Below are positions 40,463-49,161 of a stretch of 64,000 nt of DNA, in pieces (the first letter of the stretch is position 1; each line of letters begins with the position of its first letter). Below the pieces are notes generated by a model. The model did no database searches. It was not told where the DNA came from and saw nothing but the letters and a program-made list of their open reading frames with translations. The DNA comes from JALZKA01 sp963701205 (GTDB lineage Bacteria; Actinomycetota; Thermoleophilia; Solirubrobacterales; 70-9): contig OY969575.1 of the NCBI GenBank assembly GCA_963701205.1, positions 62,001-126,000 of the forward strand. The letters are read 5' to 3'. A program made the position numbers and the translations under genes.

Positions 40463-41571
40463 CTAGCCGACGACTCGAAGATCCTTCGACGTGGAGCTCA
40501 GGTTGCGCACGCCGTTGTCGGTGATCACCACCAGGTCCTCGATCCGGACGCCAAACCGACCGGCCAGGTAAATCCCCGGCTCCACCGTGACGACGTCACC
40601 AACGGCGAGGACGTCCTCGGAGGACTTGCCAAGTCGCGGCTCCTCGTGCACCTCCAGGCCGACGCCGTGCCCGAGGCCGTGCCCGTAGCTCTCGCCATAG
40701 CCTGCGGCCTCGATCGGGACCCTGGAGATTGCGTCCGCGTTAGCCCCGGCGAGGCCAGCCTGAAGCGCATCCAGACTTGCCGTGCTGCGCGCGCGCGCAC
40801 CAGTTCGTAGACCTCGACCTCGTCACCGAGCAGCTCGCCGCTGGCGAACGTCCTGGTCCCGTCTGAGCAATAGCCGTCGAGCTTCGCGCCCATATCAAGC
40901 ACGACCAACTCGGCGGCGCCGATCTCGCGGTCCCCGGCTTCGGCGTGCGGCAGAGCGCCGTTCGGCCCAGACGGCGACGATCGATCGGAAACGATGGTTC
41001 GCGCCAAGCCCGCGCATGCGCGCCTCGGCGGCGAGCTTCACCTGTCGTCTCCGTTCGCCCGCGCAAGCCCCTGCTCGGCAAGCATCTCAAACACCTCGTC
41101 AGCAAGCGCTCGACGCTGCGGCGATCGCGGCGATCTCGTCCGGCATCCTTGGTCCGCCGCAGGGCCGCCACCAGCCCACTCGTCGGCACCAGCTCGACGT
41201 CGTCCGCGACCGCCTCGCGCAACTTGTTCAGCGTCCGGACGCTTGTCTGCGAATCGTCGAAGCCGACGCGCCCCGTCAGGCGCTTAGCGAGCTCCGCGAC
41301 CAGCCTGCCCTCGAGCGTAATCCGGTCGAAGCCAGTGGCAACCTCGTCGGCCGCACGCTCGGAATAGCGCGAATCCGTCAAGAACTCGCGGCGCTCCGCA
41401 CCGACGATCGCCAGGCCAGACGTGCCGCTAAATCCCGTGAGCCAGCGGATCGGAGCCATCGCATCGGGCGCCGGAATCGCCGGGCCTGACCAGATCGCCC
41501 ACGACCATCGCGTCGAGCTCCGCCGCCGCCACGAGCGCAGCCAGACGGTCGGCGCGCGTTTCGCCGCTCAA
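40463..41571 (-). CDS. pepQ: Xaa-Pro aminopeptidase (PepQ-like), multiply frameshifted
   Basis: The protein can be pieced together across frames. N-terminus (from TTG 41571, overlapping the aroQ stop) LAALVAAAELDAMVVGDLV; then PIRWLTGFSGTSGLAIVGAE and LTDSRYSERAADEVATGFD; the AIAAAS...ADEVFEMLAEQGLAR stretch; LVVLDMGAKLDGYCSDGTRT (metal-binding Asp pair); and GDVVTVEPGIYLAGRFGVRIED (metal-binding Glu) to the stop at 40463. At least five frame changes are needed (about 41463, 41145, 41110, 40990 and 40780). Fold: creatinase/aminopeptidase P. Expected place in the aroC-K-B-Q-pepQ run; the dense indels suggest poor sequence here. Confidence 0.75.
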
Positions 41572-42021
41572 ACGCCCAGCTCCTTGGCGAGCCGCACAAG
41601 CGCTTCGCGGTAGCCCTCCTGGCCCTTGCCAGAGATGGCCTCCAGGACGACGCCGTCAAAAACGCTGAATCGCCGCCATTCTTCGCGCGCCATGACATCG
41701 GAGATGTGGACCTCAACGGCCGGCATCCCCGTGAAGTCCAGCGCGTCGCGCAAGGCCCAGCTGTAGTGAGTCCAGGCGCCGGCATTGATCACGATCGCGT
41801 CAGCCGTCTCCGGCAGCCGGTGCAGGTGCTCGATCAGCTCAGCCTCGTTGTTGGACTGAAAGAAGCGAACGTCCAGGTCCAAGCTCCCGCGCCCACGCGC
41901 GAACCCTGTGTTCGAGCTCCGTCAGGTTGTAATCGCCGTAGATCTCCGGATCGCGGCGGCCGAGCTGATCGAGGTTGACGCCATGGAGCACCTCGACTCG
42001 GTTGCGGGTTGTCGGACTCAT
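41568..42021 (-). CDS. aroQ: 3-dehydroquinate dehydratase type II, frameshifted near 41880
   Basis: The first frame (ATG 42021) gives VEVLHGVNLDQLGRRDPEIY (active-site loop with Arg and Tyr); the second frame gives VRFFQSNNEAELIEHLHRL, IVINAGAWTHYSWALRDAL (catalytic His), and AVEVHISDVMAREEWRRFS. The break is at about 41880 (ARELG then LDVRFF). A one-base correction yields about 150 residues, normal for type II dehydroquinase. Third step of the shikimate pathway. Start overlaps the aroB stop as ATGA. Confidence 0.88.
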
Positions 42022-43098
42022 CTCGCCACCAGCTCATCCACGGCGGCTCGCACACTAGCGCCGTCAAGGCGCTGCCCGGTGACGACGTCGCCCGGCTTGT
42101 CGAGCGTCACGAACGAAACCCCGTCCGCATCAGCCTTCTTGTCGCTTGGCGATCGCCGCGATGACGTCGTCGATCGCAATCTGCGGGTCAATCGTGGTCG
42201 GCAAGCCGTTGCGGGCGAGATAGCTCGGCGACCTCCGTCCGCAGGCGTCCGCACCGGAGAGGCGCAGCGCCGCCAAGAGCCCAAGCGCAACGCCTCCCCG
42301 TGGCGGTAGCGCTCGTAGGAGGTGGCTGCCTCGATTGCGTGACCGACCGTGTGCCCCAGGTTCAGGACTTGGCGACGCGACGAGTCGCGCTCATCGGCGG
42401 CCACAACGGCGATCTTGGTGCGGGCGCAGGCGAAGATCACGTCACCGAGCTCAGCCGCGTCGATGTCGGTCGATCGAGCGAACCCGGTCCCATAGACCGC
42501 CGCCGGCGATCAACGCTGTCTTGACGACCTCCGCAAATCCCGCCGCCAACTCGGCATCCGGGAGCGTTGCCAGCACGGTCGGGATCGGCGAGCACGGCGT
42601 GTGGCATGTGGTAAGCGCCCGCGTAGTTCTTAGCCTCCGGTAGATCGACCCCGGTCTTACCGCCGTAGGCCGAATCGACCTGGGCAACGAGCGTGGTCGG
42701 AGCCTGGACGACCGGGATGCCGCGTTGGTACGTGGCCGCACAGAATCCGGCCAGATCCCCGACGACGCCGCCGCCGAACGCCAAAACACCATCGTCGCGG
42801 CGGGCGCCGGCCTGGGCGAGCGATCGCAGCACCGCCTCCGCCTCGGCAAGCGTCTTCGATCCCTCGCCGCCATCGATCTCGACCATATGGGCAGTCGCGG
42901 GCAGGCGGTCGCGGTGAAAACCTAACGCCGCGCGGTCCGCGACCCCAAACCAGCGCCCGGGGTCGGACGCGGCCGCTCCATTCAGCTCCGCTCGGCGAGC
43001 GGCCAGCTCGTCAAGCAGGCCCAGCGCACCTGGGCCCACGATCGCCGGGTATTCCCCCGAGGCCGATGATGCCCAAACGAGGCGCGCGCCCAGCCAGG
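42018..43098 (-). CDS. aroB: 3-dehydroquinate synthase, multiply frameshifted; possibly fused to AroK
   Basis: Recognisable across three frames: GEYPAIVGPGALGLLDELAA, MVEIDGGEGSKTLAEAEAVL, LAFGGGVVGDLAGFCAATYQ (NAD site), PTTLVAQVDSAYGGKTGVDL, then ATLPDAELAAGFAEVVKTAL (catalytic Lys), VLNLGHTVGHAIEAATSY (metal His), and a C-terminus SDKKADADGVSFVTLDKPGD. Frame changes lie near 42585, 42500, 42290 and 42140. No start codon precedes the ARLVWASSASGEY segment, which continues the AroK sequence after one frame correction, so AroK and AroB may be one polypeptide. Second step of the shikimate pathway. Confidence 0.82.
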
Positions 43099-43613
43099 CC
43101 AGCGGCCGCCCGCAACCAGCCGGCGGCCAGGCGGCCAGTCCGCTCGCCCCCGTCGCCCAGCACGGCATCGGCCAGCTCCTCATAGACGGGTGTGCGGTTG
43201 GCTAACAGCTGCGCGAACCCATCACGATTACTGGCGAGTGGGCGGTCGCTGTCCTCGCAGCGCTGCCAGGCAACCTCCTCAGAGACCTCGCACCAAACGG
43301 TGAAGCATTCAGACAGGGCCGCGCGAACGGCGCTCGACTCGATTGCCCCGCCACCCAGGGAGACGAAGCCGCCGCCGTTCAAGGCGGCAAGCGCGGCATC
43401 TTCCTCGGCCTCGCGGAAGCGGGCCTCGCCATCGCGCTCGAAGATCTCAGCCGTCGATGCGCCGAGCGTGCGCTCGACCTCTTCGTCGGTATCCACGAAG
43501 CGCTCGCCCAAAGCCGCAGCGGCGCCGCGCCCGGCGCGGGTCTTGCCGGCGCCCATGAATCCGATGAACGCGACCACCGGTTGCGCGCCCGTCGGGTCTT
43601 CTAGCGTCGCCAC
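43011..43613 (-). CDS. aroK: Shikimate kinase (N-terminal part of a possible AroK-AroB fusion)
   Basis: Starts at GTG 43613, overlapping the aroC stop by 13 bases. P-loop FIGFMGAGKTRAGR (about 16-29), shikimate-binding VDTDEEVER and REAEEDAAL, SLGGGAIESS, and the lid Arg in DRPLASNRDGF. The kinase domain is complete by about residue 170. The last 26 codons (after AAAGLAG) are in a frame that looks spurious; the adjacent frame continues directly into AroB. ATP-dependent shikimate phosphorylation, fifth step of the pathway. Confidence 0.9.
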   Translation of the reverse strand: MATLEDPTGAQPVVAFIGFMGAGKTRAGRGAAAALGERFVDTDEEVERTLGASTAEIFERDGEARFREAEEDAALAALNGGGFVSLGGGAIESSAVRAALSECFTVWCEVSEEVAWQRCEDSDRPLASNRDGFAQLLANRTPVYEELADAVLGDGGERTGRLAAGWLRAAAGLAGRAPRLGIIGLGGIPGDRGPRCAGPA

Positions 43614-44767
43614 CCGATCCGCTCCTCGTACGCGCGGATGGCAGCGGTAACGTCGTCGATGTGGTCGCCGCCGAACTTCTCGCGATAACAGCGAGCCAAA
43701 ACCAGCGCGACCATTGCCTCGGCCACGACCCCGGCGGCGGGCACCACGGTCGAGTCGGTTCGCTCGCGCATCGCCTGCGCCGGTTCCTTGGTTTGGGTGT
43801 CCACTGAACGCAGCGGCTTGGTCAGCGTCGAGATTGGCTTCAGCGCCCCCTTGACGACCAGCGGCATCCCGTTTGTCATCCCGCCTTCGACGCCGCCGGC
43901 GCGGTTGGTTTCACGATGCCAGCCACGCTCGTCCGAGTAGAAGATCTCGTCGTGGGACTCAGAGCCCGGGCTGGCTGCAACATCCCACGCCTCGCCCACG
44001 GCCACGCCCTTGACGGCCTGGATCGAGACGATCGCCTGCGCGAGGCGGGAGTCGATGCGCTCCTCCCAGCTCACGTGGGAGCCAAGTCCCGGCGTCAGCC
44101 CAAAAGCCCGGACCTCGAAGATTCCGCCAAGGCTCTCGTTTGCCTTGCGCATCCGATCGATCTCCGCGACCATCGCTTCCTCAGCCGCCTTGTCCAAGAC
44201 GCGCACCGGCGACTCGTCAACCGCGGCGAAGTCGGCGGGGACCAGATCGTCGCGAGCAGGAGCCTTGACCGAGCAGATCTGAAGCACGTGGCTGTGAACC
44301 GACACGCCGAGAGCGCGCAGGAACTCCTTGGCAACGGCACCCGCGGCTACCCGGGCCGCAGTCTCGCGCGCGCTAGCCCGCTCCAACACGTTGCGAACGT
44401 CCGTGAACCCGTACTTGTGGAGTCCCGCGAGGTCGGCGTGACCAGGCCGCGGAAGGTGTGACTCCTCGACCTCGCCTTCGACCGGCCAGGGGTTCATCCG
44501 CTCCTCCCAGTTGGGGTAGTCGCGGTTTGCGACCAAGAGCGCGATCGGCGCGCCCAGCGTGCGACCGTGGCGGATGCCGGATCGAACCTCCACCGAGTCA
44601 CGCTCGATCTTCATCCGCCCGCCCCGGCCGTGGCCGAGCTGGCGGCGCGCCATATCGGCGTCGATCCGCTCGCGGTCCAGCTCAAGGCCGGCCGGCATGC
44701 CCTCGACGATCGCTACCAGGCCTGGCCCGTGCGACTCGCCCGCGGTGGTGAATCGAAGCTCGCTCAC
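43601..44767 (-). CDS. aroC: Chorismate synthase
   Basis: 388 residues from GTG 44767, which gives the canonical start ELRFTTAGESHGPGLVAIVE. Other signatures: RRQLGHGRGGRMKIERD, HGRTLGAPIALLVANRDY, RPGHADLAGLHKYGF, RNVLERASARETAARVAAGA, GGMTNGMPLVV and RTDSTVVPAAGVVAEAM. Flavin-dependent final step of chorismate synthesis. Heads the aroC-K-B-Q-pepQ run, 53 bases after the pilus genes. Confidence 0.96.
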   Translation of the reverse strand: MSELRFTTAGESHGPGLVAIVEGMPAGLELDRERIDADMARRQLGHGRGGRMKIERDSVEVRSGIRHGRTLGAPIALLVANRDYPNWEERMNPWPVEGEVEESHLPRPGHADLAGLHKYGFTDVRNVLERASARETAARVAAGAVAKEFLRALGVSVHSHVLQICSVKAPARDDLVPADFAAVDESPVRVLDKAAEEAMVAEIDRMRKANESLGGIFEVRAFGLTPGLGSHVSWEERIDSRLAQAIVSIQAVKGVAVGEAWDVAASPGSESHDEIFYSDERGWHRETNRAGGVEGGMTNGMPLVVKGALKPISTLTKPLRSVDTQTKEPAQAMRERTDSTVVPAAGVVAEAMVALVLARCYREKFGGDHIDDVTAAIRAYEERIGWRR

Positions 44768-44820
44768 GCCCAAGAGCGTATTCGCCGGGCACGATCCAAA
44801 GGTGCGGCGCCTGGCCAGAG

Positions 44821-45627
44821 CTAGCGCGAGACGGACTTCTGGTAGATCTCGATCACGCGGACCGTGTAGGTCCGGTCGTGTGGCCCGTAGGTAAAGACCC
44901 GCTTTTCTCCCGGCTTGAACATCAGCGTTTGGCATGAGCCGCGCCGGGGCTTGCAGGAGCCGTCGCCGTCACTGTCGGTTACATCCCGGGAAACCGCGAA
45001 TCGGGCCTTGGTCAAGTCGCGATTGGCGTTGATGAAGATCAGCACCGGCGCCGCCTGACGGCTCGGGACCGAATCGCCGGCCTCGACGCCCTTGAGTTTT
45101 CGGCCACTGCCCTTCAGTCCGGCCCAGGCGTCGATGCGGTCCGTCAGCTCGACAGAATCGGGCTCGCCCGGCACTGGCGGTGCGACCTGTTGTTCGGCGC
45201 CGCCGAAGATTGGCGTCGGGCGAGTCTCGATTGACGCCGGTGGCGCTTCGACGGGAATTGGCTCTGGGGGTGCAAGCCCGCCGGCACTCGTCTCCTTTGG
45301 TGCCTTGAACTTCTCAGCAAACGGGTTCTTTTCCTTCAGCCCCGAAAGCCGCTGGCGGTAGTCCCTGACCCCGGCCGGCTCCTCGGTCAAAACCGCTGGT
45401 GCCACCGCCTCAGATCCCTCTGGCGGGACGAACGCAAGCGGTGGTGGTGGCGCCTGACTGTCGGCGCTGAGCGCGACCGGAACCGCAATGATTGCGACGA
45501 TCAGCACCACTGCGGGCAGCAGCAGGCGCCGGTCGCGCATATCGCGGTACAGGTCGTAGATGGGCGCTGGAACGGTCGGCCGAGCGGACGTCTTGGGGCG
45601 CTTGGGCATGGTGACTTTCAGCTTCAT
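44821..45627 (-). CDS. Type IV pilus-associated membrane protein (PilP-like position)
   Basis: 268 residues. Cytoplasmic basic N-terminus, one transmembrane helix (LLLPAVVLIVAIIAVPVALS, about 35-54), a long proline/alanine-rich periplasm-side linker with EKNPFAEKFKAP, and a C-terminal small beta domain (VLIFINANRDLTKARFAVSR, RVFTYGPHDRTYTVRVIEIY) with a Cys pair (GSCKPRRGSCQ). It follows pilO with an ATGA overlap. The NPF motif and terminal beta domain are reminiscent of PilP, but similarity is not clear. Likely part of the inner-membrane pilus alignment complex. Confidence 0.7.
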   Translation of the reverse strand: MKLKVTMPKRPKTSARPTVPAPIYDLYRDMRDRRLLLPAVVLIVAIIAVPVALSADSQAPPPPLAFVPPEGSEAVAPAVLTEEPAGVRDYRQRLSGLKEKNPFAEKFKAPKETSAGGLAPPEPIPVEAPPASIETRPTPIFGGAEQQVAPPVPGEPDSVELTDRIDAWAGLKGSGRKLKGVEAGDSVPSRQAAPVLIFINANRDLTKARFAVSRDVTDSDGDGSCKPRRGSCQTLMFKPGEKRVFTYGPHDRTYTVRVIEIYQKSVSR

Positions 45628-46391
45628 GGCGCCACCGGCGTCGGAGTCGAGACGGCGGCCGCTGTGGGCACCGAGGAAGGCGGGCCCGCCGGCGTCGCGC
45701 CGGCGGTCAGGCCTTGCGACTTCGGCAACACATAGGAGACGACCTGAAGCGAAAGATCCAGATCGCCGCCGGTTGTCGGCGCCAAGGTGAAACCACTGAT
45801 CGTCAGCAGCCGGCCGCCGACCTTCGTGCGAGACCCGCTGGTGCCTACCTGGGAGTCGAGGCCCGCCAGAAGGTCTGCGACATCAAAGAAATTGCCCGAT
45901 CCAGCCAATGTGTACGGAAGCACGCCCAAACCGGCCGGACCGACCGTCGCACCGAGCGGGAGCGTCGCCGCCGCCGCTTCCGTTGCGGGGGCTGCCGTCG
46001 CCGCCGCGGCAGCGTTTTGATCGGTTGTGGTCTCGGAGGTAGCCGGGGTCGGTATCGCCTCGGGCCCCGCGAGGGTGAGCGACGCAAACCGTGTCCCGGT
46101 GCTCTGGGTCAGGTCGGCGAGCTGGGTCAAAAACGACGGCGTATCGCCGCCGGGTGGCGCGGCCTTGCCGAGCACCACCAGGCGCTTGAAGTTCTTCGAG
46201 TAGTCGGCCTGCGCCTGAAGAGCACTCGCCGCCAAAGCCTCTTGTTCGGCAACTGCGGCGCGCAGTCCATCGGCCTTCGCCGTCAGTTCATCCGCCCGCT
46301 CACGCTTGGGCGCGAGCATTAAGAACCAAAACGCGGCAACCAGGCCGAGTACCAGCAGGCCGATGAGGACGCTTCGGTCCGAGGCCTTCAT
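45624..46391 (-). CDS. pilO: Type IV pilus assembly protein PilO-like
   Basis: 255 residues from ATG 46391 (ATGA overlap with pilN). One N-terminal transmembrane helix (SVLIGLLVLGLVAAFWFLML), a coiled coil (RADELTAKADGLRAAVAEQE) with YSKNFKRLVVLGKAAP, and a C-terminal ferredoxin-like domain including LPYTLAGSGNFFDVADLLAG and LLTISGFTLAP. An Ala/Thr-rich low-complexity insertion (about 150-185) is unusual. Forms with PilN a heterodimer linking PilM to the outer parts of the pilus machine. Confidence 0.85.
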   Translation of the reverse strand: MKASDRSVLIGLLVLGLVAAFWFLMLAPKRERADELTAKADGLRAAVAEQEALAASALQAQADYSKNFKRLVVLGKAAPPGGDTPSFLTQLADLTQSTGTRFASLTLAGPEAIPTPATSETTTDQNAAAAATAAPATEAAAATLPLGATVGPAGLGVLPYTLAGSGNFFDVADLLAGLDSQVGTSGSRTKVGGRLLTISGFTLAPTTGGDLDLSLQVVSYVLPKSQGLTAGATPAGPPSSVPTAAAVSTPTPVAP

Positions 46392-47161
46392 CGCGCCACC
46401 CCGGGAACCAGGTTGGCGGCCTGGGCGGCCTCCCCCGTCTGCTCCTCGACGGAGTTCGTCTCGCCCGGGGCGATGACGGGTGCGGTCGGCGTCGGAGCCA
46501 GCGCCACCGTCGCGCCATCGAAGACTGCCTGGATGGAGAACGTGGCAACCGACGTCTTCGAGCACGCCCCGCCCTCAACGGTCTTGAGCGCGGCCGCGCC
46601 CGGCTTGGCCGCCGAGCCGTCGGCGCCGCTTCGGGTCGTATCGCTCAAGCCCACGCGGGTGACGCCGTCGATGTCTTCAAGCGCCGCCACGAATCCGGCC
46701 ACGCTCTCGTGGTTGCGTGCGCAACCGTCCATCGTCATCCCCGGAGCCCCACCGCTTTCGGTCGCAACGAGGCCTTCCGATTCGCCGTCCGTCGCCGCTT
46801 CAAGTGCGACCAGGGTCACGTCGGAGGGGATGACCCGGGCCAACTCGCGCAGGACCCGCTCCCAATCAAAGCGGCTGCGGGCAAGGCCCGTGATCGTCAG
46901 CTCTCGCTGCTGCTGGAGCGTCGCAAACTCCGCGTACGGTGCCAGCGCGCCCGCCTGCTGCGCGGCGTTGTCGTGTGCGACCTCAAGTTCCGCGATCTCG
47001 TTTTCGCGCTCGGTGATCGAGTTTTGGGTCATCACCAACCCCAAGACGGCCAGCAAGGCAGCCGCAAACGCCCCGACCAGGACGTAAGACAAGGAACCCG
47101 CGCGAAGTGGGGCGCGATCGCCGCGCCGATCCTCAGGCGGAATCAGGTTGACGGGCCGCAC
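46388..47161 (-). CDS. pilN: Type IV pilus assembly protein PilN-like
   Basis: 257 residues from GTG 47161. Starts with the PilN hallmark VNLIPPEDRR (the PilM-binding motif), then one transmembrane helix (VLVGAFAAALLAVLGLVM), a coiled coil (ITERENEIAELEVAHDNAAQ), and a domain with FDWERVLRELARVIPSDVTL and VAGFVAALEDIDGVTRVGLS. Four bases after pilM. Confidence 0.88.
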   Translation of the reverse strand: MRPVNLIPPEDRRGDRAPLRAGSLSYVLVGAFAAALLAVLGLVMTQNSITERENEIAELEVAHDNAAQQAGALAPYAEFATLQQQRELTITGLARSRFDWERVLRELARVIPSDVTLVALEAATDGESEGLVATESGGAPGMTMDGCARNHESVAGFVAALEDIDGVTRVGLSDTTRSGADGSAAKPGAAALKTVEGGACSKTSVATFSIQAVFDGATVALAPTPTAPVIAPGETNSVEEQTGEAAQAANLVPGVAR

Positions 47162-47165
47162 CGCT

Positions 47166-48284
47166 TCAGCCCTCCAGGGCCAGGCCGTAGGACAAGGTCA
47201 GGCGGGCCGACAGGGCCGCGTCCAGGTGACCCAAGCCCGTAGGCCGTGCCACCGTGAAGGGCTGTCCGATTGAGCGCTGCAGGCTCTCGACGAGCCCGGG
47301 GATGCTGGCGCCGGGGCCGCAGGCCACAACGCCTTCAACGGCCACAGCCCCCTCCTGCGCACCGTAGTACTCGAGCGAAAGCCGAAGCTCGTCCGCAAGG
47401 CGATCCGCGCCGTCGGCCAGGCACTCGCGGGCCGCGGCGACGTTCGCAGGGTCACCTTCGATGCTCTCAATCGCCTGGCTCAGGCCAACGTGGTCGAGCC
47501 ACTCGCGCGCATGCTCAAGCGTGAGTTGGCGCCGCTCGGCCAGTTTCTGCGCGATCCCCTCGATTCCAAACGACGCCATCCGGGTAAACAGGCAGCTGGA
47601 TCCCCTGGCGACAGCAAGGTTCGTGATGTCACCCAGGTTGCAGTAGAGGCGAGCGGGAATGTGGGGCTGTGTCGCCGCTCCCTGCGCAGCGGCGGGCGCG
47701 TCCACGTACTGCCCGGCGCCAATGGCGCTTCCGCTCTCGCGCGCCAGAGCTCGGATCATGGCGAACGACGAGTGATCAATCCCAACGGGCCTCAGGCCGG
47801 CGACGTGCGCCGCACCCATCACCTGCTTGAGCATGTCGCGGCGGGCTGCAACCGCGACGACGTCGATCCGACGCTCCCCGGTCTCGGTCTGGACATGCCC
47901 GATCACCTGCCAGTCGAGGACGGCCTGATCGAGCGGCATTGGAATGTGGTCTTGAGCCTGGAAACGAATCGCAGTCTCCAGTTCGGCCTTGTCCTCGATC
48001 GCGGGTAGCCGGATGGTGCGAACCGCGACGCGCTGGTTTGCAACTCCGATCCGCACGGCGTTTCTGCCCAGCTTGTGTTCGGCGAAGAGATCCTTGATCG
48101 CAGCGCCTAGGGCCTGCGGATCGACCACCTCGCCCTCGCGAAAGATTCCGGCCGCAAGCGGCGCGATACCGTGACCGACGACCTCGGTGTGTCCATTGGA
48201 GCGCACCTCGGTCGCGGCAATGCTGCCCGCCTCAACATCGAGGCCGACGATCGATTTGGGCTTTGAGGTTCTGAGAAGTTCCAT
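47166..48284 (-). CDS. pilM: Type IV pilus assembly ATPase-fold protein PilM
   Basis: 372 residues. Actin-like fold: KSIVGLDVEAGSIAATEV (phosphate 1), AVRIGVANQRVAVRTIRLP, ELETAIRFQAQDHIPMPLDQ (PilM hallmark), LYCNLGDITNLAVARG (phosphate 2) and GVVACGPGASIPGLVESL (adenosine). Cytoplasmic; binds PilN. First of the pilMNO(P) run. Confidence 0.92.
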   Translation of the reverse strand: MELLRTSKPKSIVGLDVEAGSIAATEVRSNGHTEVVGHGIAPLAAGIFREGEVVDPQALGAAIKDLFAEHKLGRNAVRIGVANQRVAVRTIRLPAIEDKAELETAIRFQAQDHIPMPLDQAVLDWQVIGHVQTETGERRIDVVAVAARRDMLKQVMGAAHVAGLRPVGIDHSSFAMIRALARESGSAIGAGQYVDAPAAAQGAATQPHIPARLYCNLGDITNLAVARGSSCLFTRMASFGIEGIAQKLAERRQLTLEHAREWLDHVGLSQAIESIEGDPANVAAARECLADGADRLADELRLSLEYYGAQEGAVAVEGVVACGPGASIPGLVESLQRSIGQPFTVARPTGLGHLDAALSARLTLSYGLALEG

Positions 48285-48367
48285 AACACGAGCGCTCCGG
48301 GCTCATGCCTTGAATCGGCCCCTGCCGCCGATTACTTGAGTTCCGGGTGCCAGGGCCGGACGGGCTT

Positions 48368-49129
48368 CTAGCTCCGGAAGAACTCGTCCAGGTACCACTC
48401 GACGATCTCGTCGCCCGCCCACAGGCCAACAAGGCCGCCAACCGCAAGGAACGGCCCGAACGGGATCGCCTGCTTGCGCGCCGAAGCACCGTGCCGGGCG
48501 ATCATTGCGGCGCCGACGACCGCTCCCAACGCAAAGCCGATCAGCACCGCTGGCGCAATCGCTCGCCCCAAAAAGAGGCCCATCATCGCCACCAGCTTTA
48601 CGTCGCCCATCCCCATCCCGCGCGGGTAGGCGAGCACCAACAAAAAGAGCAATCCGCCAGCGACCGTGGCGGCGATTGCGTGGTCGGGCAGAGCGGCCGC
48701 ATCGCCGGCCACGAGGATCGCCACGGCCGCGACCCCACCAGCGAGGACGATCTTGTTTGGGATCACTCGCAGATCGAGATCCGTGAGCGTGATCGTCACG
48801 AGCACCGTGCAGAGAACGAGGCCCAATGCCAGCATCCACCAGGGGTCGTCGCCCAGGATCGCGTAGGTGCCGGCAAACAGTAGCCCTGTCGCCACCTCGG
48901 TCAGTGGATAGCGCGGGGAGATCGCATCTCCGCACGCGCGACAGTGGCCGCGCAGCAGGAGCCAGGAGACGATCGGGACGTTGTCGCGGGCGCTGATCAT
49001 CTGGCCGCACGACGGGCAGCGCGACCTGCCGGATACCCAGTCTTCATCCCGGGGCAACCGGTGCGCGACGACGGTTATGAAACTGCCGAGAAGCGCGCCG
49101 AAAATGAAGAGAGCAATCGCAAACACCAA
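48368..49129 (-). CDS. pilD: Prepilin peptidase/N-methyltransferase PilD
   Basis: 253 residues, about seven hydrophobic segments. N-terminal GSFITVVAHRLPR, two zinc CxxC pairs (RCPSCGQMIS, HCRACGDAIS), catalytic aspartates in TDLDLRVIPN and GMGMGDVKL, all typical of type IV prepilin peptidases. It cleaves the leader of the pilins encoded upstream and methylates the new N-terminus. Confidence 0.95.
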   Translation of the reverse strand: MVFAIALFIFGALLGSFITVVAHRLPRDEDWVSGRSRCPSCGQMISARDNVPIVSWLLLRGHCRACGDAISPRYPLTEVATGLLFAGTYAILGDDPWWMLALGLVLCTVLVTITLTDLDLRVIPNKIVLAGGVAAVAILVAGDAAALPDHAIAATVAGGLLFLLVLAYPRGMGMGDVKLVAMMGLFLGRAIAPAVLIGFALGAVVGAAMIARHGASARKQAIPFGPFLAVGGLVGLWAGDEIVEWYLDEFFRS

Positions 49130-49161
49130 GAGAGAGTCCTATCGGGGTCGGCCCGAGGGCG

